Below are positions 16,566-24,065 of a stretch of DNA of 58,662 bases, piece by piece. Every line of letters starts with the position of its first letter. The stretch's first letter is position 1. The stretch covers positions 1-58,662 of the forward strand of contig CAYQEZ010000005.1 in NCBI GenBank assembly GCA_964416645.1. The letters are read 5' to 3'. The position numbers were made by a program, and so were the translations under genes. Origin of the DNA: GCA-002282575 sp964416645. GTDB taxonomy: Bacteria > Pseudomonadota > Gammaproteobacteria > Thiomicrospirales > Thiomicrospiraceae. The notes beneath the pieces are model-generated. The model saw only the letters and a list, made by a program, of their open reading frames with translations, did no database searches and was not told where the DNA came from.

Positions 16566-16688
16566 TTGGCACGCTACCGCCCTATCGTGCCAAGCCGATA
16601 AACCGAAAACGTTAGAAAGGTAGACTGTGAAACGAATCACGAGTTACCCTCTATATTAATTATTTTAGCATATTATTTGCTGGGGGGG
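16566..16688 (-). repeat. Duplicated operon leader with ops element (copy 2)
   Basis: This is nearly identical to 12042-12167, with only scattered substitutions and one or two small indels. It contains an extended -10-like TGCTAAAAT, the conserved mid block and the ops hairpin (GGCACG...CGTGCC). It is the untranslated leader of rmlB. Confidence 0.85.
16571..16581 (-). promoter_or_regulatory. ops element (RfaH recruitment site) upstream of rmlB
   Basis: The minus strand again has GGCGGTAGCGT, here inside a perfect 6-base inverted repeat (GGCACG/CGTGCC) that would expose the ops bases in a loop, as seen for RfaH targets. It lies 30 bases before the rmlB start. Both sugar operons would thus be under RfaH-type antitermination. 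Confidence 0.85.
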
Positions 16689-16717
16689 TAGGCTTTTAAA
16701 GCTGCCGTTATATACTA

Positions 16718-16889
16718 GGGCACCTCTAATAACCCAATGGGTAGGAAGTTTCTGCTTACGCAGCACTAAAGTGTGAAGGAAGGGGTTGCTAAAAATAGCA
16801 TGTAACACAGTGATAAAACCCCTTCTTTCAGCTAAAAAATAAACTTGGGAAGTCTAAAAACAAGCGAAGCGAGGTTTTTAGAGGTTCCC
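16718..16889. mobile_element. 172-bp MITE-like element
   Basis: The termini form imperfect inverted repeats: GGGcACCTCTAAtAACC on the left and GGGaACCTCTAAaAACC on the right. Both sides are flanked by ACTA (16714-16717 and 16890-16893), consistent with a short target duplication. No transposase frame fits inside. The right end reaches the stop codon of the toxin gene. This looks like a non-autonomous derivative of an insertion sequence; the parent family is not identified. Confidence 0.65.
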
Positions 16890-16890
16890 A

Positions 16891-17166
16891 CTAGTAAACT
16901 TCATCGTGCGTACCAATGTCGATGGGGATAATGTGCTCTTCTGTGATCACCAAATCAATCACGATACGGTAACTCAAATTAATTGAAACGCTATGGTATT
17001 CATTGGGCTTGCCTTGCAACTTGTGCAGACGTAGTGAGGGATGAAAAGGATTAATCTCTAACAATTCAATCGTCTTAATATATTTTTCTATCGCGTCTGG
17101 ATGCTTTTTCAGAAATTTCGTCAGCTTTTTGAAATAACTATCGGTACGGACAATTTTATAAGGCAT
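16891..17166 (-). CDS. RelE/YafQ-type toxin
   Basis: This 91-residue protein matches RelE/ParE superfamily mRNA interferases of the YafQ-like branch: a basic N-terminal helical hairpin (YFKKLTKFLKKHPDAIEKYIKTIELL), HPSLRLHKLQGKPNEYHSVSINLSYRIVI, and a C-terminal IPIDIGTHDEVY that contains the histidine typical of YafQ-like toxins. Such toxins cut mRNA on the ribosome. It overlaps the antitoxin gene by 11 bases. The MITE has inserted exactly at its stop codon without disrupting the product. Confidence 0.85.
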   Translation of the reverse strand: MPYKIVRTDSYFKKLTKFLKKHPDAIEKYIKTIELLEINPFHPSLRLHKLQGKPNEYHSVSINLSYRIVIDLVITEEHIIPIDIGTHDEVY

Positions 17167-17410
17167 TCAAAAGCTCTTGCGCATGTTCTGCTGCGGTTTG
17201 CTCCTGATAACGTCCTTCTTGCATATCTTGCATGGCTTGATAGTGAGCAATATCTAGCTCTTGTCGCCTAAATTCGTTGTAGCGTGCAATGTCTAAAACA
17301 ACAAATTGATTTTTTCCACGCACATTAATAATGAGTTCGTCTGCTTTTTGCAGCATATTGGCGAACAAAGAAACACCTTTGGTCTTCACATCATTAGCGG
17401 TAATTATCAT
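17156..17410 (-). CDS. Phd/YefM-type antitoxin
   Basis: This 84-residue protein resembles Phd/YefM antitoxins: an N-terminal DNA-binding region (NDVKTKGVSLFANMLQKADELIINVRGKNQFVVLDIARYNEF) and a charged helical tail (EGRYQEQTAAEHAQELLNAL) that would wrap the toxin. It lies immediately upstream of the toxin with an 11-base overlap, the usual order. Expression is probably autorepressed by the pair. Confidence 0.8.
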   Translation of the reverse strand: MIITANDVKTKGVSLFANMLQKADELIINVRGKNQFVVLDIARYNEFRRQELDIAHYQAMQDMQEGRYQEQTAAEHAQELLNAL

Positions 17411-17496
17411 GAAAGCACCACAAACCGTACGATTAAAAGCACTATAGCATACATACGAGCGTTGTGATCGTTTTATTCGACCGCAATTTCAGATAT

Positions 17497-18001
17497 TTAG
17501 CAAGGCGTTGCATGGTGCGGTAGAAGTTATTGCCATAGTCTGGATGATATACCCAGCTGGTTCTGAAGATGAGGTAATCGCAGCCACTGTATTTAATACC
17601 TTCTTCACCCATCAACTTGCTGTAACCATAATAGTTAATGGGGTTAGGCGTGTGTCGGTTGGCTCATAAGGCGTTTTTTTCGTACCGTCGAACACATAAT
17701 CGGTAGAATAGTGAATGAGTAATGCACCAACTTTCTTGGCTTCGCTGGCTAATATACTGGGCGCAGCAGCATTGATGAGATAGCAGTTGATTTGATCGGT
17801 TTCGGCTTTATCCACTGCGGTATAAGTAGCGGCATTAATAATGACATTTGGCTGGTGGGTTTGAACGGCTTGTGCGACGGCATTCAGGTCGGTTAAATCG
17901 AGTTCTTCTCGACCTAATGCCACTACTTCTGCGATAGCGGGCAATTGTTTAGCGAATTCATAACCCAATTGGCCGTTTTTGCCTAACAATAAGACTTTCA
18001 T
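17497..18001 (-). pseudogene. rmlD': Degenerate second copy of rmlD
   Basis: This region repeats the first about 165 codons of rmlD (start MKVLLLGKNGQLGYEF at 18001) with high nucleotide identity to 12306-13112. A two-base insertion near 17645 shifts the frame after YEPTDT; beyond it the codons for PNPINYYGYSKLMGE and TSWVYHPDYGNNFYRTMQRLAK are still readable in the other frame. Homology ends near 17497. The copy is non-functional and is preceded by a matching fragment of rmlC. Confidence 0.9.
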
Positions 18002-18103
18002 GCGAACACATCCGCATCTTTGAGCAATGGCTGTTTGTTGTCTTTTTCTGATCATTGCACTTGCGCTAAATCTATTTGCCAATCAATGGCTAATGCAGGG
18101 CTA
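17998..18103 (-). pseudogene. rmlC': Fragment of a second rmlC copy (3' end)
   Basis: On the minus strand this encodes PALAIDWQIDLAQVQ, a stop, then SEKDNKQPLLKD, matching the C-terminus of intact rmlC (ALAIDWQIDLAQVQLSDKDSKQLLL). A leucine codon has become TGA. It overlaps rmlD' by ATGA, so an original rmlC-rmlD pair was directly joined here, without the DUF genes found in the intact copy. Confidence 0.85.
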
Positions 18104-18104
18104 T

Positions 18105-19382
18105 CTATCTCCCTACCCCTTGGTAAATAAACCCCTGCTGACACATGACTTCGGGATCATAAATATTGCGACCATCGAACACCAAGGGGGTTTTCAATGC
18201 GGCTTTGATTCGATCAAAATCAGGATTCCAATAGACCTTCCATTCGGTCATGAGTAACAACGCATCGCTTTCTTGACAGGCAAGATACTGGTCTTGGTAA
18301 CAGCTTACCAAGGGATGATTTGCATAACGTTGAGCAATAGCAGCAAGCGCTTTAGGATCGTGTACGCGCACACTCACACCTTGGGCTAACAAGGCATCAA
18401 TCAGCCGCAAACTCGATGCTTGCTCAATCGTATCCGTATCTGGCTTGTATGAAACACCCCATAAAGTGACTTGTTTTCCTGCTAACTGACCCTGGTAGTA
18501 CTGCCACAATTTGCTGAATAAAATTTCCTGCTGATCTTGATTGACGGCCAGTGCCGCCGGCAACAATCGTGGTGGTTGGCCATAAACTTGAAACGTCTGC
18601 ACCATCGCTTGCAAGTCGGCCATAAAGTTAGGGCCACCAAAACCAGCGCCAGGATACAAATAATTAAACCCAATACGAGGGTCGGTGCCGATGCCTTGAC
18701 GAACCTGTTCAATATCGACACCAATTTGTTCGGCTAAATTAGCAAACTCATTCATCGCCGAAACGCGTAATGCTAATAGACTGTTAATGGCATATTTGGT
18801 TAACTCGGCAGCAGCTGGCTGCATAATTAACATCATGTCTCGCACACGATTATAGGGGCGCAACAAATCGCGCATCATTTCAATCGCCCAAGATTGCGTG
18901 GCACCAATAATAATCCGATCTGGACGCGAAAACTGAGCTATGGCACTACCTTCGGACATAAATTCTGGCCACACCACAACAGCGGCTTCAACTTGCTGTG
19001 CTTCGACACTTGATTGATAGTAAGCTGCGCGTCCGACCCCCTGCAGGGTTTGAATAACCAATAGGCTATGTGATGCTAGTCGGGGAATCAGTTGGGCAAC
19101 CAGCTGTTCGGCCAACTCCAGTTGCGCACTTTGCACGCTGAGAATATGAAGTTGCGCTTTATCGATACAGGGGCATTCCAAACTCACTAAAAAATGCAGG
19201 TTACCCGCTTCGATTTGTTGTTGCACCAGCGATTGCAACCCGCTTTGTTTGCTGGCTGTCTCTTGCCACTGCCAGGCATCGTGCGCATCAATGGGGTAAA
19301 TATCGACACGATTGCCGTGACTAGCTAAACTCGCTGCGGTGACTAAAGCAGGATAGTCATGACCGTAAACAATCAGGTTCAT
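18105..19382 (-). CDS. UDP-glucose/GDP-mannose dehydrogenase family protein lacking the catalytic cysteine
   Basis: The 425-residue protein aligns with UDP-glucose 6-dehydrogenase along its length: PEFMSEGSAIAQFSRPDRIIIG (139-160), ELTKYAIN with the conserved lysine and asparagine (K196, N200), GFNYLYPGAGFGG (238-250) and the C-terminal VTLWGVSYKPDTDTIEQ. However, where the family has GGSCFPKD the protein has GGPNFMAD, so the nucleophilic cysteine is Asn252. The N-terminal nucleotide motif is also odd (VYGHDYPAL instead of GxGYVGL). It may be inactive, or do something other than two-step oxidation. It is the last gene of the galE-galU-pgi operon. Confidence 0.85.
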   Translation of the reverse strand: MNLIVYGHDYPALVTAASLASHGNRVDIYPIDAHDAWQWQETASKQSGLQSLVQQQIEAGNLHFLVSLECPCIDKAQLHILSVQSAQLELAEQLVAQLIPRLASHSLLVIQTLQGVGRAAYYQSSVEAQQVEAAVVVWPEFMSEGSAIAQFSRPDRIIIGATQSWAIEMMRDLLRPYNRVRDMMLIMQPAAAELTKYAINSLLALRVSAMNEFANLAEQIGVDIEQVRQGIGTDPRIGFNYLYPGAGFGGPNFMADLQAMVQTFQVYGQPPRLLPAALAVNQDQQEILFSKLWQYYQGQLAGKQVTLWGVSYKPDTDTIEQASSLRLIDALLAQGVSVRVHDPKALAAIAQRYANHPLVSCYQDQYLACQESDALLLMTEWKVYWNPDFDRIKAALKTPLVFDGRNIYDPEVMCQQGFIYQGVGR

Positions 19383-19582
19383 TAACCAAACAACTTCAAC
19401 AAAATAGCAACAGATAAACCGATATTAAAGCCAACCATCCATTTTAATAACGTTAACTCTGACTCAACCTTATTAAAACGACTCTCATAATTGGCTAAAG
19501 ATTCAGCTGCTTTTTTCGCTTTTTCTTCCGTTGCACCAGCATCTTTTAGGGCATCATAAACTTCAAAAATCATCGTGCTCAC
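19382..19582 (-). CDS. DUF1640-like small coiled-coil membrane protein (short type)
   Basis: This 66-residue protein has an N-terminal amphipathic head (MIFEVYDALKDAGATEEKAKKAAESL), a short coiled-coil stretch and a C-terminal transmembrane helix preceded by LLKWMVGF. It begins with GTG in a GTGA overlap with the pgi stop and its stop overlaps the ugd-like start by one base, so it is locked into the operon. It is most like 58128-58379 (MSTMIIEVYQAFRSVG, KWM before the helix). The bacterial CCDC90/DUF1640 family has no firmly known role. Confidence 0.75.
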   Translation of the reverse strand: MSTMIFEVYDALKDAGATEEKAKKAAESLANYESRFNKVESELTLLKWMVGFNIGLSVAILLKLFG

Positions 19583-21213
19583 AGCTTTTTCTCCTTTGCT
19601 ATTTTGAGCAATAATAACACCGCTTGGGTAGCTGAATCAAAACCCTGAGCATTTTCCATTTGCATCGCCTCTAAGGTATTAACCGCAATCTGCTTCCCTA
19701 ACTCAACACCCCATTGGTCGAACGGATTGATATTCCATAGCATGGCTTCGACAAAAGTTTGATGTTCGTATAAAGCAATGAGCGCACCCAAGGAGCTAGC
19801 GTCGAGCTGATCTAGCAAAATGGTGTTGCTGGGTTGATTTCCCGCATAATGCTTGTGCGCATTGGTAGGTGGTGTGGCTAAGGCTGCATCGCCTAACATC
19901 AACACTGTTGATTGTGCCAGCAAATTGGCTAAGGCAAGCTGATGCTGGTAAGTCAATGCTTCTCGCGTCGCTGGATCGGACTCTTGAGCAATATCGGGGC
20001 GTGTTAATGGTGCAATAAAATCACACATCACCGCCTCTGTCCCTTGATGCAACAACTGGTAAAAGGCATGCTGCGCATTCGGTCCCACTTCTCCCCAGAC
20101 AATTGGGCAGGTAGCATAACTCAAGGCTTGCCCCGCTCTATCCACACTTTTACCATTAGATTCCATAATCAATTGGGTTAAGTAGGCCGGCAATAATGCC
20201 AAACGCGCATCATAAGGCAAAATGGCTTTAGCATGAATCCCTAAGAAATTTCGATTCCATACCGTTGCTAATGCCATGCGTACCGGCATATTATCTGACC
20301 AAGCACTGTGACGAAAATGCTGATCCATGGCATTTGCGCCCGCTAACAGCTGTCTAAAACCCTGCATACCAATGGCGACGGCAATAGTGATGCCAATACT
20401 TGACCACATGGAGTAGCGCCCACCAACCCAGTCCCAAAACAGCAATTGATGATCAGGATGAATGCCAAACTCGCTCATTTTAGTGGCATTCGCCGATACG
20501 CCAATAAAATGCTGTTGATAGGCTAGCTTTTTGGAAGCACCCTGTGCGACCAGCCACTCTAACGCCGTTTGCGCATTGGCAAGGGTATCAATAGTGGTAA
20601 AGGTTTTACTGGCAAACACAAACAGGGTAGTATGCGGGTTGAGTTGTTGTAGCAGTGATGCTGTTTTGGTGCCATCCATACTGGATAAGTAATGAATACC
20701 AATCTGGGTATCTTTTAAATGTTGCAAAGCACTGACAGCCAAATGCGGCCCAAGGTCGGATCCACCCACGCCCAAATTGACAACATCGGTAATGGCTCGA
20801 CCACTAAAACCACGCCACTGCCCCGCTCGGATTTTATCCACCAATTCTTGCATACGGGCTAATTGGCTTTGAATCATCTGCCACTGTAGCGCATCACTGA
20901 CTTCTGCCGACGCTTGCGCTCTTAATGCCGTATGTAAAGCAGCCCTACCCTCGGTATGATTGATGGCAACACCGGTAAACAGTTGCTCTATTGATTGTGC
21001 TAGTTGTTGTTGATCGGCCAAAGCGTAGAGATATTGCCAAGTTTCTGGAAGCATGCGTTGGCGCGCCAAGTTGAGCGTAATACCTGCAGCGCTAAGCTGA
21101 TCTCTTTCTCCCCGTTCAGAATCTTGGGCAAAGATACGACTTAAATGCATTGAACGCAGGACACTGGCGTGCTCTGCTAGGTCGTGCCATGCGGGGGTTT
21201 CGGTTAAACTCAT
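19579..21213 (-). CDS. pgi: Glucose-6-phosphate isomerase
   Basis: Pgi interconverts glucose 6-phosphate and fructose 6-phosphate, feeding sugar-nucleotide synthesis. The 544-residue protein has the expected signatures: NLGVGGSDLGPHLA, FVFASKTFTTIDTL, DWVGGRYSMWSSIG and the C-terminal NINPFDQWGVELGK. Its ATG overlaps the stop of an upstream DUF1640-like gene (TAATG) and its stop overlaps the downstream one (GTGA). Placement inside a galE-galU operon is consistent with polysaccharide precursor supply. Confidence 0.97.
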   Translation of the reverse strand: MSLTETPAWHDLAEHASVLRSMHLSRIFAQDSERGERDQLSAAGITLNLARQRMLPETWQYLYALADQQQLAQSIEQLFTGVAINHTEGRAALHTALRAQASAEVSDALQWQMIQSQLARMQELVDKIRAGQWRGFSGRAITDVVNLGVGGSDLGPHLAVSALQHLKDTQIGIHYLSSMDGTKTASLLQQLNPHTTLFVFASKTFTTIDTLANAQTALEWLVAQGASKKLAYQQHFIGVSANATKMSEFGIHPDHQLLFWDWVGGRYSMWSSIGITIAVAIGMQGFRQLLAGANAMDQHFRHSAWSDNMPVRMALATVWNRNFLGIHAKAILPYDARLALLPAYLTQLIMESNGKSVDRAGQALSYATCPIVWGEVGPNAQHAFYQLLHQGTEAVMCDFIAPLTRPDIAQESDPATREALTYQHQLALANLLAQSTVLMLGDAALATPPTNAHKHYAGNQPSNTILLDQLDASSLGALIALYEHQTFVEAMLWNINPFDQWGVELGKQIAVNTLEAMQMENAQGFDSATQAVLLLLKIAKEKKL

Positions 21214-21440
21214 TATCTTAATTGTAGTACAGCAATGATTAAACCTGTTGCACCTGCAATCATGCCGCCGATCGCTAACAGTAACTCATCCTTTAATGAC
21301 TTTAAATCCTGCTTAGTGGTCAGCTGCTCATTAATTAGTTTTTTTTGTGATTCAGCCAATACTTCAGCCTGTTCAATGGGCATACCTGCTGCAGTCATTT
21401 TCTTAATAAACTCATGCGTGTCAAAAGTTATCGTAGCCAT
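21213..21440 (-). CDS. DUF1640-like small coiled-coil membrane protein
   Basis: This 75-residue protein starts ITFDTHEFIKKMTAAGMPIEQAEVLAE, carries the TTKQDLKSLKDEL coiled-coil segment typical of DUF1640, and ends in a hydrophobic helix (AIGGMIAGATGLIIAVLQLR). It lies 5 bases after galU and overlaps pgi by one base. Closest relatives in the window are 43733-43990 and 57724-58026. The function is unknown; membrane anchoring with a cytoplasmic coiled coil is predicted. Confidence 0.8.
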   Translation of the reverse strand: MATITFDTHEFIKKMTAAGMPIEQAEVLAESQKKLINEQLTTKQDLKSLKDELLLAIGGMIAGATGLIIAVLQLR

Positions 21441-21445
21441 TCCTA

Positions 21446-22321
21446 TTAACTCCTTAAATCTTGATCCGAAAGAGAATGCTTCAAAATCTGATTGAACGCT
21501 GCTCCCAGCTCTGGATGACGCTGTGCAAAAGTCAGTGTGGCAGCTAAATAGCCTAATTTATCACCGCAGTCATGCACTTCTCCGCTAAAAGTGATGCCTC
21601 GCATGGGTTGTTGCTGCAAAAGTGAATGCATGGCATCGGTGAGTTGAATTTCACCACCCACACCGCGCTGTGTCTGCTCCAGTTTAGCAAAAATAGCTGG
21701 CGTAAAGAGATATCGCCCTAGCACAGCCAAATTCGATGGAGCTTGTTCGGCGTTAGGTTTTTCAACCAATTGGCTAATTTGACCCAATTCATTAACACCA
21801 GCAATGCCATATTTGTGTACTTGAGCAGGATCGACCACTTGCAAGGCAATGCTACTCACTCCGTGCTGACCAAAATCGCTAACCAACTGAGCCGTCGCAT
21901 TTTGCTGTGCATGGTAACAAATGACATCGGGCAAGAGTACCGCAAAGGGATTGTCTTGCACCACAGGTGCAGCACAAGCCACCGCATGACCCAACCCTAG
22001 TGCTTTACCTTGCCTTACCGATACCATACGCATTCCCGCTGGCAAAGTATTGCGGGCAATACCCAATAAGGCTAATTTATTTTTCAGTTCTAAATCTATT
22101 TCAAGCTCGAACTGACGATCGAAATGGTTTTCTAAACTCGATTTTGCAGAATGAGTTACCAACACAAGCGTATCAATACCCGCTTCGTAAGCCTCTTCCA
22201 CCACATACTGAATGAGGGGTTTATCGACAAGCGTGATCATCTCTTTTGGCATGGCTTTGGTTGCTGGTAAAAAACGTGTTCCTAACCCAGCTGCTGGAAT
22301 AACAGCAAACTTCACACTCAC
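21446..22321 (-). CDS. galU: UTP-glucose-1-phosphate uridylyltransferase
   Basis: GalU makes UDP-glucose. The 291-residue protein has the N-terminal signature FAVIPAAGLGTRFLPATKAMPKEM near residues 4-27, followed by DKPLIQYVVEEAYEAGI and a VLLPDVICY segment. Length is normal. It follows galE with a 4-base gap, so UDP-glucose production and its conversion to UDP-galactose are coupled in one operon. Confidence 0.97.
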   Translation of the reverse strand: MSVKFAVIPAAGLGTRFLPATKAMPKEMITLVDKPLIQYVVEEAYEAGIDTLVLVTHSAKSSLENHFDRQFELEIDLELKNKLALLGIARNTLPAGMRMVSVRQGKALGLGHAVACAAPVVQDNPFAVLLPDVICYHAQQNATAQLVSDFGQHGVSSIALQVVDPAQVHKYGIAGVNELGQISQLVEKPNAEQAPSNLAVLGRYLFTPAIFAKLEQTQRGVGGEIQLTDAMHSLLQQQPMRGITFSGEVHDCGDKLGYLAATLTFAQRHPELGAAFNQILKHSLSDQDLRS

Positions 22322-22325
22322 AAAC

Positions 22326-23348
22326 TTATTCCTCTAATCCATTGGGGTTATAAGACTGCCAACGCCATGCATCAGCACACATTTGTTGAATGGTTCGTTT
22401 GGCTTGCCAACCGAGTAAATGCTCTGCTCTTTGCGCATTCGCATAAACACAAGCCACATCTCCAGCACGACGTTCAACGATTTGATAAGGCACTATTTTG
22501 CCACTCGCTTGCTCAAAGGCTTGCACCACTTGAAGCACCGAATAGCCACAGCCAGTACCTAAATTAATAGCTGTCACTTGATCATCACACTGGATTTGCA
22601 TGAGTTTTTTTAACGACGCCACATGCCCTTGTGCCAAATCAACCACATGAATATAATCGCGCACGCCAGTGCCATCAATTGTGTCGTAATCGTTGCCAAA
22701 AACAGACAATTTTTCACGACGACCGACGGCAACCTGGCTAACAAAGGGCATTAAATTATTCGGAATGCCATTTGGGTCTTCGCCAATCAGCCCACTTTCA
22801 TGTGCTCCCACTGGATTGAAGTAACGCAATAAATGCACCTTCCACCCTGCTTCACTCTGACCTAAGTCACGCAATATGTCTTCGATCATCAGCTTGCTGC
22901 GTCCGTAAGGGTTAGTGGCAAATAAAGGAAAATCTTCAGACACGGGAACACTGGCTGGATCACCATATACCGTTGCTGATGAACTAAACACCAGCGTTTT
23001 AACATCGGCTTCACGCATCGCATTGAGCAATACCAGCGTACCATTGACATTATTATCGTAATATCTAAGTGGCTCAGCGACTGACTCACCGACTGCTTTC
23101 AGCCCCGCAAAATGAATCACCGCGTCAATGCTGTGTTGACTAAAAATACGCGCCATCGCATCGGCATTACGAATATCGGCCAACACAAACGCAGGCTCAA
23201 CACCCGTGATTTGCTCGATACGATTGAGCACACCCGCTTTGGCGTTGCACAAATTATCAGCAATCACCACATGATAGCCTGCCTGCTGCAAGGCAATCAC
23301 CGTGTGAGAACCAATATAACCCGCACCACCCGTAACGAGAATACTCAT
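22326..23348 (-). CDS. galE: UDP-glucose 4-epimerase
   Basis: GalE interconverts UDP-glucose and UDP-galactose using bound NAD. The 340-residue protein shows the motif ILVTGGAGYIGSHTV (3-17), VIHFAGLKAVGESV, FSSSATVYGDP and the YGRSK catalytic motif (NPYGRSKLMIED), with LRYFNPVGAHESG. It is followed directly by galU. Confidence 0.97.
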   Translation of the reverse strand: MSILVTGGAGYIGSHTVIALQQAGYHVVIADNLCNAKAGVLNRIEQITGVEPAFVLADIRNADAMARIFSQHSIDAVIHFAGLKAVGESVAEPLRYYDNNVNGTLVLLNAMREADVKTLVFSSSATVYGDPASVPVSEDFPLFATNPYGRSKLMIEDILRDLGQSEAGWKVHLLRYFNPVGAHESGLIGEDPNGIPNNLMPFVSQVAVGRREKLSVFGNDYDTIDGTGVRDYIHVVDLAQGHVASLKKLMQIQCDDQVTAINLGTGCGYSVLQVVQAFEQASGKIVPYQIVERRAGDVACVYANAQRAEHLLGWQAKRTIQQMCADAWRWQSYNPNGLEE

Positions 23349-23360
23349 ATTCAGACCACC

Positions 23361-23711
23361 TTATTCCGCTGCTGAAGCTGATGCATGTTTTGCATTCGCG
23401 GCTTTCATCATGCGCAACAACTCACCACTGGCCGCTAGTTCTAGCGTGATGTCACAACCACCCGCCAATTCGCCATCAATGTAAATTTGTGGAAAGGTTG
23501 GCCAGTCTTGGTAAAAAGGCAAGTATTGGAAAATATCTGGATCAGCCAATACGTTAACGAAAGCAAACTTTTCGCCCGTATCAATCATCGCTTGCGAAGC
23601 ACGTGATGAATAACCACATTGAGGCATGGTCGGTGTGCCTTTCATGTAAATCACACAAGGGTTGTTTTTAACTTGACCGTCGATTTTTGCCAAGGTGTCT
23701 TCTTTCGTCAT
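23361..23711 (-). CDS. grxD: Monothiol glutaredoxin (Grx4 type)
   Basis: This 116-residue Grx4-family protein carries and delivers [2Fe-2S] clusters and is not normally a disulfide reductase. The active-site motif is CGYS (MPQCGYSSRAS) where CGFS is usual, a conservative change. Other family motifs are NPCVIYMKGTP and WPTFPQIYIDGELAGGCDI. It sits in the sugar operon between the one-helix miniprotein gene and galE, with 12-18 base gaps. RfbH and RfbI both need Fe-S clusters, though a functional link is only suggestive. Confidence 0.93.
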   Translation of the reverse strand: MTKEDTLAKIDGQVKNNPCVIYMKGTPTMPQCGYSSRASQAMIDTGEKFAFVNVLADPDIFQYLPFYQDWPTFPQIYIDGELAGGCDITLELAASGELLRMMKAANAKHASASAAE

Positions 23712-23729
23712 ACTGTAGCTCCGAAAATA

Positions 23730-23822
23730 TTAGTGTTTACTCAATAAGGCGTTTATAACCATAAAGATAATGGTTACAAAAAAAACACCCACAGCAATTA
23801 AACGCATTGTTTCAATATCCAT
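23730..23822 (-). CDS. 30-residue single-helix membrane miniprotein (second copy of the module)
   Basis: A 30-codon frame starts MDIETMRLIAVGVFF and is one transmembrane helix with a short tail (NALLSKH). Its ATG overlaps the stop codon of the upstream two-helix gene in a TAATG junction, implying translational coupling. Size, position and the C-terminal basic-His ending resemble the 14195-14287 miniprotein. No known family is recognised. Confidence 0.6.
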   Translation of the reverse strand: MDIETMRLIAVGVFFVTIIFMVINALLSKH

Positions 23823-24058
23823 TATTTATGCTCCAATGTGCGAATTAAACCCATCACTCGAAAATGCAACCATATGGCCAATGCAGACAAACCGAGCATA
23901 GACGACAATGCAAGTCCTGCTAACACATCAGCTTTATCATAAACAGCAAACCAAGCGACAACAGCAGCTAAAAGCGTAACCACAAGAGTCCACATAGACT
24001 TATAAAAACCAATCAGTTCTTTTTGCTTTTCGAGCCTGGATAATTCTTGAATCGTCAT
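23822..24058 (-). CDS. Small two-helix membrane protein, partner of the miniprotein (second copy)
   Basis: The ATG at 24058 (MTIQELSRLEKQKELIGFY) is preferred; a longer frame would begin inside the amidotransferase gene. The 78-residue protein has a charged N-terminal helix, two transmembrane segments (about 22-38 and 46-63) and a basic tail (RTLEHK). It starts 7 bases after the amidotransferase stop. Layout matches 14288-14518. The role is unknown. Confidence 0.65.
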   Translation of the reverse strand: MTIQELSRLEKQKELIGFYKSMWTLVVTLLAAVVAWFAVYDKADVLAGLALSSMLGLSALAIWLHFRVMGLIRTLEHK

Positions 24059-24065
24059 GGTGAGA

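Noticed and set aside
16542..16640. N-terminal extension of rmlB into the ops leader
   Set aside because: The extension overlaps the ops element and the duplicated leader; the ATG at 16541 gives the standard RmlB start.
17612..18082. 156-codon rmlD-like frame as an independent gene
   Set aside because: It is the frameshifted N-terminal part of a duplicated rmlD; the extra N-terminal residues come from the rmlC remnant.
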